Below are positions 25,468-33,678 of a stretch of 45,349 nucleotides of DNA, piece by piece; the first letter of the stretch is position 1, and each line of letters begins with the position of its first letter. A program made the position numbers and the translations under genes. The notes beneath the pieces are model-generated. The model ran no database searches. It saw only the letters and a list, made by a program, of their open reading frames with translations, and was not told the origin of the DNA. Source of the DNA: Verrucomicrobiales bacterium (GTDB lineage: Bacteria > Verrucomicrobiota > Verrucomicrobiia > Verrucomicrobiales > DEV007); assembly GCA_024638765.1 (NCBI GenBank), contig JAHEJT010000020.1, forward strand, positions 5,818 to 51,166. The letters run 5' to 3'.

Positions 25468-25530
25468 TGTGACGCAGGCGTCTCGCCTGCGAGCTTTTTA
25501 TAAATGCGCAGGCGGGACGCCTGCGCCACA
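25468..25530. repeat. family A paired hairpins (REPIN-like doublet, best copy)
   Basis: Arms 25468-25491 and 25507-25530 are inverted copies of each other with 2 differences in 24 bases, and each arm is itself a hairpin (CGCAGGCG/CGCCTGCG). The spacer is AT-rich, 15 bases. It fills the gap between two convergent genes and could act as a bidirectional transcription barrier. Confidence 0.9.
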
Positions 25531-25534
25531 TTAC

Positions 25535-27106
25535 TCACCCCCCCGGCGGCGGGATCCCTCCTTCGTCCGTCCGGAAAGGACTCGCCAGCAAGCCCTCCTC
25601 GTTGACGAAATTCGCTCCCTCGGGATTATTGCTCCAGGCGTAACGCACCGCCACCGGATGCGCGACCTCGGGACTGGATACCCGCACCTTGTCGCCCTTG
25701 ATCCGTGCCTTCGCCGGCACAAACCGCATATCTTCCCCCGCGATCGTAAAATACTTCAGCGACCCGCCGTCGCTCGACGCCAGCCCGCTTCCCACGTGAT
25801 CAAAGGAAAGCACCGCAGCAGCGCCTCGCACGGACATCGATTTATACACCGGCCCCGAAAAGGGAATCGATTCTTCGTAAGCATGCCCGCGCGCAAAAAT
25901 CGCCAGCCGCTCTCCCACGGGTGTCTTATCCCGGGGATGAACATTCCCGGGATCGCCCACGTCGATCGTCACCACCATCCCCGCGTTGGGAATCTCTTTC
26001 CATATATTCAGCATCGACTCCCGGATCACCGGCCATCCCCACGCATCGCCCTTCGCGAAATTCGGCAGTTGCACCACGTAAAACGGAAACTCCCGGTTCT
26101 CCGGCTGATTCCAGTCCGCCCGCCATGACTCGATCAACGCGCGCATCAGGTCCGTGTAATTCGGCGCCCACGGCACCCGGGAATTGGCTTCACCCTGATA
26201 CCATACCGCGCCCGCGATCGCGAACGGCTGCAGCGGCGCCACCATGGCGTTGTAAAGGCAGGTGGGACGCTTGGGGTGTTCCGGACCCATCGGCGGACTC
26301 GGCGTCCGTGCCGCGCGTCCGGTAACGGGATTTCCGGCCGCTTTGGCCGCCTCTAACTTCTGGCGGTGTTTCTCCAGCGCAACCCGATGCCGCTCCTGCG
26401 CCGCCGGCAGCGCGTCGAGTTGTTCCGCGTACCACGTCCGCAGCAATGCCGCGCCCGCATGATTTTCAAACGCGTCGTTGGAAATCCACGAATACGCGTT
26501 GGTCCCTCCCACCGCCGATTGGATCAAGCCCACCGGGACGCCCAGCGCTTTTTGCAAAGCCCGCCCGAAATAAAAACCGGTCGCGGAAAACGCGCTCACC
26601 GCTTGCCCCGAACTTTCCTGCCAAGAGGACTTAACCGTGGCCTGCGGTGCGTCCGCGTTGCCGCCCGGGACTTTAAAGAGTCGCAAGAGGGGATACTCCC
26701 CCGCCTCAGCTTTGGCCGCGGCGTCTTCCCCTTCCAGGCTGCCCCTCACCGCCATAGCCATGTTCGATTGCCCGGAGCACACCCACACCTCTCCCACGAG
26801 CACATCTTGAATCACGACGTCGCCGACGCGAAGTTCGGCCGGGTCCGCGCTGGCTTTCAAAGGTTGCAGCTCGATCATCCAGCGGCCGTCTGTCCCTGTG
26901 GTGGTGTCGTGACTTTGCGTGCCGAAGGAAACCTCCACCTCTTCGCCGGGCGCGGCCGTGCCCCACACCGGCACTGTCTGTCCCCGCTGCAGGACCATGG
27001 AATCGCTGAAGAGCGCATGCGGTTCCACCTCCCCGAAAACCGGGACTGCGCTCACAAAAGAAAATACCAAACCGGCGAAAAAAACCGGGAATAGATTTCG
27101 AGTCAT
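25535..27106 (-). CDS. sialate O-acetylesterase family protein, exported
   Basis: The 523-residue protein has a signal peptide (about 1-25). The catalytic serine motif is VCSGQSNMAM near 108-117, and VWYQGEANSR (about 306-315) is a second SGNH-family block; an N-terminal beta-sandwich (HALFSDSMVLQRGQTVPVWG) precedes the esterase domain, as usual in this family. It removes O-acetyl groups from sialic acids or from plant/algal glycans such as acetylated xylan. It lies downstream of an MBL hydrolase and the 2-oxoacid oxidoreductase genes on the same strand but is separated from them by a paired-hairpin repeat, so it may be transcribed alone. Confidence 0.93.
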   Translation of the reverse strand: MTRNLFPVFFAGLVFSFVSAVPVFGEVEPHALFSDSMVLQRGQTVPVWGTAAPGEEVEVSFGTQSHDTTTGTDGRWMIELQPLKASADPAELRVGDVVIQDVLVGEVWVCSGQSNMAMAVRGSLEGEDAAAKAEAGEYPLLRLFKVPGGNADAPQATVKSSWQESSGQAVSAFSATGFYFGRALQKALGVPVGLIQSAVGGTNAYSWISNDAFENHAGAALLRTWYAEQLDALPAAQERHRVALEKHRQKLEAAKAAGNPVTGRAARTPSPPMGPEHPKRPTCLYNAMVAPLQPFAIAGAVWYQGEANSRVPWAPNYTDLMRALIESWRADWNQPENREFPFYVVQLPNFAKGDAWGWPVIRESMLNIWKEIPNAGMVVTIDVGDPGNVHPRDKTPVGERLAIFARGHAYEESIPFSGPVYKSMSVRGAAAVLSFDHVGSGLASSDGGSLKYFTIAGEDMRFVPAKARIKGDKVRVSSPEVAHPVAVRYAWSNNPEGANFVNEEGLLASPFRTDEGGIPPPGG

Positions 27107-27170
27107 AGTGGTCCATTCTATGAAGACGCCGCCGGTCTTCGTCGACTTCTTTTTTTGAGCAGCTCGTAGC

Positions 27171-27237
27171 TGCGAGCGTGAGAGAGTACCCCTCGGATCC
27201 AGGGCCTGCCACGTGATTGTGCTCGCTCACGCTCGCA
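27171..27237. repeat. family F paired arms
   Basis: TGCGAGCGTGAGAGAG (27171-27186) and CTCGCTCACGCTCGCA (27222-27237) are reverse complements at 15 of 16 positions. The right arm ends 1 base before the stop codon of the MBL hydrolase gene (minus strand). Confidence 0.75.
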
Positions 27238-27238
27238 C

Positions 27239-28150
27239 CTACTCCGTTACTACACCGCCCCGCTTCTCCCAGTACAACGCGATCCCGTCCGCCGACATCG
27301 CGCACGGATTGGCGGCCTCATACCGCTCCCAGTCCGCGTCGGAAACGCCCTCCTCCCGCGCCTGCACGCGGCAACTGGTTTCGTATTCTCTTGCCAGCGC
27401 TTCCCCAGAAACACCCTCGGCCAATCGCGCCGCCACCCAGTCCGTAGTTTTCCGGATCAGGGCGCGATACCGCCGTAAATGCGCCTCCACCTCGCCGGCG
27501 CCCTCCACCGCGCCGAAGTGCGTCAGGTAAATCGTTTCCAAACCGCCCCCTTCCAACCGCCGCAGGGATCGATCGTAAGCTTCCGCGTCAAATTGTGGCG
27601 GCGCCCCGGCCACCGAGAGATACCGGCAGCCTGCCGCGCGCACCCCGGTGACGTCCCCTGTAAACGCGGTCTTCCCGAGAAGATAACAGTGATGATGCCG
27701 GGCATGCCCCGGCGTGTCCCAGGCCGTGAAGGCAAGATCACCCGCCGTAACCATCTCACCATCCTGCACCTCCGTGAGCAACTCCCGGGGCACCGCCTTG
27801 ATCTCTCCCCACAACGAATCCATCGCATCCCCGTAAACCCTCCGCGCGCTCTCCACCAAGCGCTCCGGATCGGCCAGGTGCCGCGCCGCGGCGGGGTGCA
27901 CGTAAACGCGGGCCCCCTGGGCCGCCCACCATCCCGCGGCGCCCGCGTGATCGAAGTGGATATGCGTCACCAGGACATGCCGGACGTCGGAAGGCGCGAA
28001 ACCCAGCTCCGCAAGGCCCGCGCGCAGCGCAGGAAGGGTCGATTCCGGACCGCACTCGATCAGGGCGAGACCGGAGTTTCCCTCCACGAGAAAGGAGGCG
28101 ATGGCGCCATCGACACCGCGGAACTTGAGATCGATGGTGTGGATCTTCAC
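27239..28150 (-). CDS. MBL-fold metallo-hydrolase
   Basis: The 303-residue cytoplasmic protein shows the zinc motif THIHFDHAG (about 62-70), later ligands TPGHARHHH, FTGDVTG and the final histidine in LTHFGAVEGAG, all in the order of the metallo-beta-lactamase fold. A C-terminal helical part (about 220-290) follows, as in glyoxalase II-like enzymes. It probably hydrolyses a thioester or another small ester. It follows the 2-oxoacid:ferredoxin oxidoreductase beta subunit by 38 bases on the same strand, so co-transcription is likely and a link to acyl-CoA metabolism is possible (inference). Confidence 0.9.
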   Translation of the reverse strand: MKIHTIDLKFRGVDGAIASFLVEGNSGLALIECGPESTLPALRAGLAELGFAPSDVRHVLVTHIHFDHAGAAGWWAAQGARVYVHPAAARHLADPERLVESARRVYGDAMDSLWGEIKAVPRELLTEVQDGEMVTAGDLAFTAWDTPGHARHHHCYLLGKTAFTGDVTGVRAAGCRYLSVAGAPPQFDAEAYDRSLRRLEGGGLETIYLTHFGAVEGAGEVEAHLRRYRALIRKTTDWVAARLAEGVSGEALAREYETSCRVQAREEGVSDADWERYEAANPCAMSADGIALYWEKRGGVVTE

Positions 28151-28188
28151 GGGATCCGGCCGGAACAGAAGGGCGGCCCAGGCCGGCG

Positions 28189-29130
28189 CTACTTCATCAA
28201 GGAGAAACGCTTCTTGAGGAGATCGACGGCGCCGGCGCCTTCGGTCTTTTTCTGCGCCTGCTCCGCCAACTGCTGCTCGAGATGATTCTTGGTGGGGATT
28301 TCGTCGACTTCGTAAAAAACGCCGAACTTTCCCGGATAACGCAGGTCAGCCAAAGCGTAAGCGTTTTGCTCGTCGGTGACGTCGTGCCGCTTGTCATCTT
28401 CCGGGGTGCTGTCCCATTTCTTTTCTTCGATCTCCTCGAAGACCCCGCCCTTGCGCGGATTTCCATCGTCAAAGGCTCCCTTGTAAAAGACGACGCACTC
28501 GGAAAGCGTTTCCACCACGGAAAAACCCGGGTGTCGAATCGCGCGCTCGAACATTTCCATCATGTGCTTGACCTGGGCGGCGTGAGTGCGCGCCACGAAA
28601 GTGGCGCCGCCGGAGATCAGTTTCTTCATCGGGTTGATGGGACGATCCACGGATCCGGCGGGATCAGTCTTGGATTTGAAGCCGATGGGAGAAGTCGGCG
28701 AAGTCTGTTTCTTGGTAAGACCATAGACGAAGTTATCCATGATCACGTAAGTCAGATTCACATTCTTGCGCGCCGCGTGATCCAGGTGATTGCCGCCGAT
28801 GGAAAAGCCGTCACCATCCCCGCCGAAAACAAAGACATGCAGGTCCGGCCGCGAGAGACTGATCCCCGTGGCCAGCGGGAGCGCGCGCCCGTGAATAAAA
28901 TGCAGGCCGTGGCTGTTGACGAAATAGGGAAACCGGGAGGAACACCCGATCCCCGCCATGGTCACGATTTTCTCATGCGGAATCTGGAGTTTCTCGAGGA
29001 CTTTGTAGAAAGCCGCGAGGACCGCGAAATCTCCGCACCCGGGACACCAAGTCGGGTGATCCCCGGTCAGGTCCTTCTTGGTGAGTTTCTCTTCAGGTTG
29101 CGCCGCAGGAGCTGGAGTCGCAGTAGGCAT
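28189..29130 (-). CDS. korB: 2-oxoacid:ferredoxin oxidoreductase, beta subunit
   Basis: The 313-residue protein carries CPGCGDFAVLAAFYKVLEKL near 29, GIGCSSRFPYFVNSHGLH, the TPP-binding GGDGDGFSIGGNHL and IMDNFVYGLTKKQTSPTSP. This is the TPP-binding subunit of the 2-oxoglutarate/2-oxoacid:ferredoxin oxidoreductase family, which decarboxylates a 2-oxoacid with CoA and ferredoxin. It contains the cysteines of the single [4Fe-4S] cluster expected in this subunit type. It lies 81 bases after the alpha subunit. 2-Oxoglutarate is the likely substrate by similarity to KorB, but pyruvate or branched-chain acids cannot be excluded. Confidence 0.93.
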   Translation of the reverse strand: MPTATPAPAAQPEEKLTKKDLTGDHPTWCPGCGDFAVLAAFYKVLEKLQIPHEKIVTMAGIGCSSRFPYFVNSHGLHFIHGRALPLATGISLSRPDLHVFVFGGDGDGFSIGGNHLDHAARKNVNLTYVIMDNFVYGLTKKQTSPTSPIGFKSKTDPAGSVDRPINPMKKLISGGATFVARTHAAQVKHMMEMFERAIRHPGFSVVETLSECVVFYKGAFDDGNPRKGGVFEEIEEKKWDSTPEDDKRHDVTDEQNAYALADLRYPGKFGVFYEVDEIPTKNHLEQQLAEQAQKKTEGAGAVDLLKKRFSLMK

Positions 29131-29211
29131 GGGATTTGGTGAAATGACGAGTGGGGAACCGGACTGATCTAAATTAAATTAACGACACCTTTCGGATTTT
29201 CACAAGCACCC

Positions 29212-31050
29212 TTACTTGGCGGGGACCGCCTTGCGGCCCGATTCGATGCCGGCCAGAATTTCGCGTATCTTAAAGGTCAGCCCGTCGGACTTGGTGATGC
29301 TCTGGATCCGGCTGTCACAATAGCGGGCGCGCAGCAGCGTCGCAAACTGGCCGTGCCCGTAGAGACCCTGGTCATTCATCTCGACCACAAATACGTGCTC
29401 GAAGCGCTCGAGAATCTCGCCAATCCCGTTGGGCATCGGATGCAAATGCCGGAAATGGATCGAGGATACTTTGAGGCCCTCGTCCCGCGCTTTCAGGGTG
29501 GCTTCCCGGATGGGGCCCCAGGTCGATCCCCAGCCCACCAAGAGGACATCCCCCGACTCACCGCCAAAAATCTCCGGCGTCGGAATTTCCTCGCCCAATT
29601 GCACAATTTTGTCGCGCCGCCGGTCGGTCATCTGCTGATGCAACTGCGGATTGGCGGTGGGATGCCCCCACTCGTCGTGCTCCAGCCCCGTCACCACCGG
29701 ATACTTGCCGCCCGTCATACGCGTGCCCGGAGGCGCGTGCCGCGTCGGCCCGTCCAGCGGATAGGGCTTGAAACTGCCGTCGCGCGGCTCCTGGTCCAGC
29801 TCGGGAGGGAGCACCGTGGTTTCAAAGTCCGGTTCCGGAAACGCTTCAATGCGGCTGGAGAGCGCCTGGTCGCTGAGCACGATCACAGGGACGCTGTATT
29901 TTCTTGCGATGCGACAGGCTTCGATCGCGATGTAAAAGCAATCTTCCACGTCCTGCGGCGCCAACACCACCCGCGGGCAATCGCCGTGACTCCCGTAAAT
30001 CGCCTGCAATAAATCACTTTGCTCCACGCTCGTCGGCAAACCGGTGCTCGGCCCGCCGCGCTGCACGTTGATCACAATCAGGGGCAGCTCCGCCATCGTC
30101 GCGTAACTGAGCGCCTCCATCTTAAGAGAAAGACCCGGACCCGCACTGCCGGTCACCGCAAGATGTCCCGCATAACTCGCCCCCAACGCGATGGAAACCG
30201 CAGCCAGCTCGTCCTCCGCCTGGGAAAAATTGCCCCCGTACTTGGGAAGCTCCGCGCGTAGCGTCTCCATGATCGGCGACCACGGCGTGATCGGATACCC
30301 CGCGCCATAACGGACTCCACCCGCAATTAATCCGTAAGCCAGCGCGGTGTTCCCATCCGTCGTCACTCGGTCCGCGTCTTTCGATTCGCCGTGCTTGAGA
30401 TCGAACGTCTTATCAAATATTTTGCCCAGCGGATAGGAATACCCGGAATCGAACGCGAGCATCGCGTTGCGGAACACGTCCTCGCCTTTCCCCTTGAACT
30501 GCCGCTCGATGATCTCGGTCAGCTTGGTCCGGTTCAGATTGAAAATGGAGGTGACCAGCCCCAGGACGAAGATGTTCTTACCACGGTCTTTTGCCGTCCC
30601 CCCGATGGCTTCGATCGACGTGCTCGTAATGGGCACACCCACGAGTTTGAACCGCTTGTCGTCGAGATTCGGCTCCACGTTGTCGCTGTCGTAAAGACAG
30701 ACTCCGCCCTCGCGCAGGGATTCAATGTGAGCGTCGTAACTGTGCTGGTAAAAAGTGACCAGGAAATCCGCCTCATCCCCCGGGGACAGCACCTCCCCCG
30801 AACCCAAGTGCACCTGGAAGATCGACGGCCCACCCGAAATCGTGGATGGAATCGTCATGTAAGTCATGACTTCCCGGGCGCTACGGCCCGCCAGGCGCGC
30901 GAGAAAACCCCCGATCGTCTGAATTCCGTCCTGCGAGTTACCCGCGAAACGAATTACAGCGTCCTTGATGCTCTCGTGAGGGAGATCATCGTGATCGGAA
31001 TCTTGTCCGGCGGCCTTCTCCACGGAGGGGAATTTGGATCCTGCTGCCAT
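29212..31050 (-). CDS. korA: 2-oxoacid:ferredoxin oxidoreductase, fused gamma-alpha subunit
   Basis: The 612-residue protein has an N-terminal gamma domain (about 28-200, VIRFAGNSQDGIQTIGGFLA) joined to the pyrimidine-binding alpha domain (about 215-600), which carries the signature GYPITPWSPIME, TGSAGPGLSLKMEALSYA and QRGGPSTGLPTSVEQSDLLQ. The fusion is the form seen in two-subunit KorAB enzymes. It is the first gene of a minus-strand unit with korB and an MBL hydrolase. There is no ferredoxin or delta subunit gene nearby. The enzyme would work in a reductive or oxidative TCA branch with low-potential electrons. Confidence 0.94.
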   Translation of the reverse strand: MAAGSKFPSVEKAAGQDSDHDDLPHESIKDAVIRFAGNSQDGIQTIGGFLARLAGRSAREVMTYMTIPSTISGGPSIFQVHLGSGEVLSPGDEADFLVTFYQHSYDAHIESLREGGVCLYDSDNVEPNLDDKRFKLVGVPITSTSIEAIGGTAKDRGKNIFVLGLVTSIFNLNRTKLTEIIERQFKGKGEDVFRNAMLAFDSGYSYPLGKIFDKTFDLKHGESKDADRVTTDGNTALAYGLIAGGVRYGAGYPITPWSPIMETLRAELPKYGGNFSQAEDELAAVSIALGASYAGHLAVTGSAGPGLSLKMEALSYATMAELPLIVINVQRGGPSTGLPTSVEQSDLLQAIYGSHGDCPRVVLAPQDVEDCFYIAIEACRIARKYSVPVIVLSDQALSSRIEAFPEPDFETTVLPPELDQEPRDGSFKPYPLDGPTRHAPPGTRMTGGKYPVVTGLEHDEWGHPTANPQLHQQMTDRRRDKIVQLGEEIPTPEIFGGESGDVLLVGWGSTWGPIREATLKARDEGLKVSSIHFRHLHPMPNGIGEILERFEHVFVVEMNDQGLYGHGQFATLLRARYCDSRIQSITKSDGLTFKIREILAGIESGRKAVPAK

Positions 31051-31438
31051 TTGTGATCAGAAACGTTCTACCGATTTGCGAGGAAATCAAGTAGCACGGC
31101 CCTACCCATTTACCAAGCTATTAATTGGCCTCTGGACCCCGTCCGGATCAGTCCCCGCGGTCCCCGGAGGAGGCCCGCCGACCTGGGCCCTCGAGGAGCC
31201 GGTTCGGCCTCTCCACGGCCATCGCCCGCGGCTGGGCTCCCTCGTGCCTGGTTCCCATCGGACGGGTTGGTCGCAATGCGTCGCGATCCCGGATCCAGAG
31301 CCCCAGCCCGAGGCCCGGGATCTCTCTCGATGGCATGAAACTCCGGTTTTTGCCCGCCACATCGGCATAAATCCCCACCAGGGCCACCCAAAACCCAGGC
31401 CAAAAGCCCTGATATTATTATGGTAATTATAATTAATG
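31051..31438. other. gene-free GC-rich stretch
   Basis: Between korA and the first PEP-CTERM gene there is no recognisable gene. Short frames exist on both strands, but none shows a family or a start signal. The left part is GC-rich and becomes abruptly AT-rich from about 31411, just before the promoter at 31439. Confidence 0.5.
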
Positions 31439-31467
31439 TTGACAAATATGCAGGAGCCTGCTAATTT
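31439..31467 (+). promoter_or_regulatory. sigma70-like promoter of the PEP-CTERM gene
   Basis: TTGACA at 31439-31444 is a perfect -35 hexamer, followed by 17 bases and TAATTT at 31462-31467. The sequence is AT-rich against a GC-rich background and lies 43 bases before the start codon at 31511. Confidence 0.7.
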
Positions 31468-31510
31468 TCAGGTAATACCATAATTTTCATAGAGTTAGCC
31501 TGCCTGTGTC

Positions 31511-32311
31511 ATGATCGCTTCCCATCGCTTCGCCAGCTATCGCTTCGCCCTCGTCCTCCTGGGCGCGGTCCTCTTCTTTCTCCTCGCCCCCTGGACCAAG
31601 GCCCACGCCGCCACCTACATGATCGATTGGGATCACCCCAATACCGGTCTCCTCATCTTCGGGCAAGGCACGCCGACCGCCTTCGTCGCCGGCAACATCC
31701 TCAATACCTCCGACGGAACCGACTCCGGATACGATTTCACCCTCAGCCTCGTCATTAACGACAGCATCGGCCTGCGACCCAGCTTCTCGGCCACCAGCCC
31801 TTCGGTCGCCCTCGCCGGCAGCCAGTTCGGCCTCAATGTCGAAATGGAATCGACCGGGCGCGACGCTACCACCGAAATCGTTGGCTCGCTCAGCGTCAGC
31901 GGAGGCACGAACACATTCGCCGCTTTCGATATCACCTTCCTCGACATCGACAGCGCGCCCGCCAACGGCGCCGTCGACGAGCTCGAAGTCCTCTTCGGCA
32001 CTGGCTCCAATTCCTACACCTACAATATCTTCACTATCGCCCGGAGCGGCGACAGCTTCAGGGGGCTTGCCACCGTTCCGCCCGCGTCATCCGACGGGAA
32101 TGTGGCCGTGAGCAATCCGGGCCTGTCCACCAACGTCCTGGACTTCAAACTCAAATCGGGAGCCGGCGACACTTTCTCCGCCCCCTCCCAGGACTTCGCT
32201 CTTGGTGACGCCCAATTCGATATCGTGGCCGTCCCCGAGCCTTCCGCGGCCCTCTTTCTCACGCTCGGCGCCGGCCTCATTCTCCGCCGCCGCCGAGCAA
32301 ACGCGGTCTGA
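31511..32311 (+). CDS. PEP-CTERM exported protein, first of a tandem pair
   Basis: The 266-residue protein has a signal peptide (about 1-33, ending AHA) and a C-terminal PEP-CTERM tail: VPEPSAALFLTLGAGLI followed by LRRRRANAV. The tail is processed by an exosortase and directs the protein to the cell surface or matrix. The central 200 residues (TYMIDWDHPNTGLLIFGQG, DSGYDFTLSLVI, ELEVLFGTGSNSYTYN) match no family I know but are closely similar to the next gene product. The two must be a recent duplication. Confidence 0.85.
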   Translation: MIASHRFASYRFALVLLGAVLFFLLAPWTKAHAATYMIDWDHPNTGLLIFGQGTPTAFVAGNILNTSDGTDSGYDFTLSLVINDSIGLRPSFSATSPSVALAGSQFGLNVEMESTGRDATTEIVGSLSVSGGTNTFAAFDITFLDIDSAPANGAVDELEVLFGTGSNSYTYNIFTIARSGDSFRGLATVPPASSDGNVAVSNPGLSTNVLDFKLKSGAGDTFSAPSQDFALGDAQFDIVAVPEPSAALFLTLGAGLILRRRRANAV

Positions 32312-32458
32312 TTCCCGAAGTCACGCCCCTCGCATGACTTACCAAGGCAGTTCCAAACCACACACCTCCCTGCTCCTCCACTAGCAATCCCAGTCAAGCC
32401 TCGGCCTCTTTCTAATCGATCCAAACTTCATTCCTACTTCGCATCCTCCCCCGCTCTC

Positions 32459-33262
32459 ATGGCATGTCCCTTCCAGTTGAGCACACCCCCTGAAAAAGCA
32501 GTTCTCCTCAAACTGCCGGGCCTTCTGCTATTTGTCATCCTCTTGACCGCCGCCTCCATGGCCTCGGCGGCCACCCACATCATCGACTGGAATCACGCCA
32601 ACACCTCCCTCGTCATCACCGGACAGGCCACCTCGAACGCCGTTGTCACCGGCAATGTCCTTGACGCGGTGACCGGCGTGGACAGCGGATACGATTTTAC
32701 CCTGACGCTCGATATCCAGGATACCTTTGGAACGCCCGCCACCTTCAATGCCGGCGATCCTTCCCTGCAGACAAACGGGGGAGAGGCCGGGGTTCTCGAT
32801 CTGGACATCGCCGGCGCCAATCGCGACAGCACCACGCTGTTGGTGGCATCCCTTTCCATCGACGGGGGCCATTCGTTCGCGGATGTCGACGTCTGGTTTA
32901 ATGATCTCGACCGGGGCGCGGCCGACGCATGGATCGATGAAGTGACAATGCAGTTCGGCGTCGGCAGCAACGTATACACTTACGACTCCGCCTTCATCAC
33001 CCAGACGGGAGATTCGTTCGTGGGAGACACCAGCGTCCCATCGAGTTCCCCGGACGGAAACCTCCGTGTCCAGAACAGCGGCAACGTCGGATCCACTCTC
33101 GATTTTACCTACGGACCCGCCGCCGGCGATGCCTTTACCTCCAGCAACCAACGCATCGCCATGGGCGCGACCTACGAGTTCGATGTCATCACCGTCCCCG
33201 AACCTTCCGCCGCCCTCTTCCTTATCCTCAGCAGCGGTCTCATCCTCCGCCGCCGGCGCTAA
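32459..33262 (+). CDS. PEP-CTERM exported protein, second of a tandem pair
   Basis: The 267-residue protein parallels its upstream neighbour along its length: THIIDWNHANTSLVITGQA, DSGYDFTLTLDIQD, TMQFGVGSNVYTYD and SSPDGNLRVQNSGNVGSTLD. It ends with the sorting tail VPEPSAALFLILSSGLI plus LRRRR. The signal peptide is longer and probably starts at the ATG at 32459, with the hydrophobic core at about 18-38. There are 147 bases between the genes. The role is unknown; a surface or extracellular structural protein is likely from the tail alone. Confidence 0.85.
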   Translation: MACPFQLSTPPEKAVLLKLPGLLLFVILLTAASMASAATHIIDWNHANTSLVITGQATSNAVVTGNVLDAVTGVDSGYDFTLTLDIQDTFGTPATFNAGDPSLQTNGGEAGVLDLDIAGANRDSTTLLVASLSIDGGHSFADVDVWFNDLDRGAADAWIDEVTMQFGVGSNVYTYDSAFITQTGDSFVGDTSVPSSSPDGNLRVQNSGNVGSTLDFTYGPAAGDAFTSSNQRIAMGATYEFDVITVPEPSAALFLILSSGLILRRRR

Positions 33263-33279
33263 GCTACGGCGACGCGCTT

Positions 33280-33449
33280 GCCACGCAGAAGCCTTGAGCG
33301 AAGGCGGGTCCCGCGTAGCCTTCGGAGAACGAATCTCCCGGTTCGTTCAGAACGAGTCCGAAGACTCGTTCTCCGGCCCCCCCGACGCCCCCGCCAACAG
33401 CGCGCAAAGCGGGTAGGGCGACCAGCCTTCGCTGAAGCTTCGGCGTGGC
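33280..33449. repeat. family G paired arms enclosing a family D unit
   Basis: The arms 33280-33309 and 33421-33449 are imperfect reverse complements (GCCACGCAGAAGCC... against ...GGCGTGGC). A complete family D doublet (33324-33374) lies between them, so one element appears to have landed in another. The whole gene-free stretch 33263-33673 between convergent genes is filled by such repeats. Confidence 0.55.
33324..33374. repeat. family D paired hairpins
   Basis: GGAGAACGAATCTCCCGG and CCGAAGACTCGTTCTCC bound the unit, and each half is a hairpin with GAACGA/TCGTTC. Copies at 35535 and 41261 share GGAGAACGARCCTCC. Confidence 0.8.
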
Positions 33450-33494
33450 ACGCGCGTCCCTGCGTCGCCTTCGACTGCCCCCACCATATCCCCC

Positions 33495-33526
33495 TTTGTG
33501 TCATCCTGAGCGCAGTCGAAGGATCC
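33495..33526. repeat. dispersed repeat TGTCATCCTGAGCGCAGTCG type
   Basis: Inverted relative of the repeat at 17563, and related to those at 41023 and 41187. It is 148 bases from the end of the sulfatase gene. Confidence 0.7.
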
Positions 33527-33643
33527 CCCTCCCCGCCCCGCGCTTTCGTCAGCCATGAGACACTCTGCCCACCCACTGCACCCGCCTGCATCCCGACTCC
33601 CAAAATCAATCCAGACGTTACCCATGTCCTGACTGCGCCTCCC

Positions 33644-33678
33644 GACTACTTACTACTTACTGCCTGCTAATAACTACT
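33644..33678. repeat. degenerate heptamer array (TACTACT-like) at sulfatase 3' end
   Basis: Five units read GACTACT, TACTACT, TACTGCC, TGCTAAT and AACTACT. The last unit overlaps the stop codon region of the minus-strand sulfatase at 33674. Confidence 0.5.

Noticed and set aside
31110-31445. Minus-strand frame beginning MSTLIIITIIISGLLAW
   Set aside because: The apparent membrane segment is caused by the AT-rich promoter region and the rest has no protein-like pattern.
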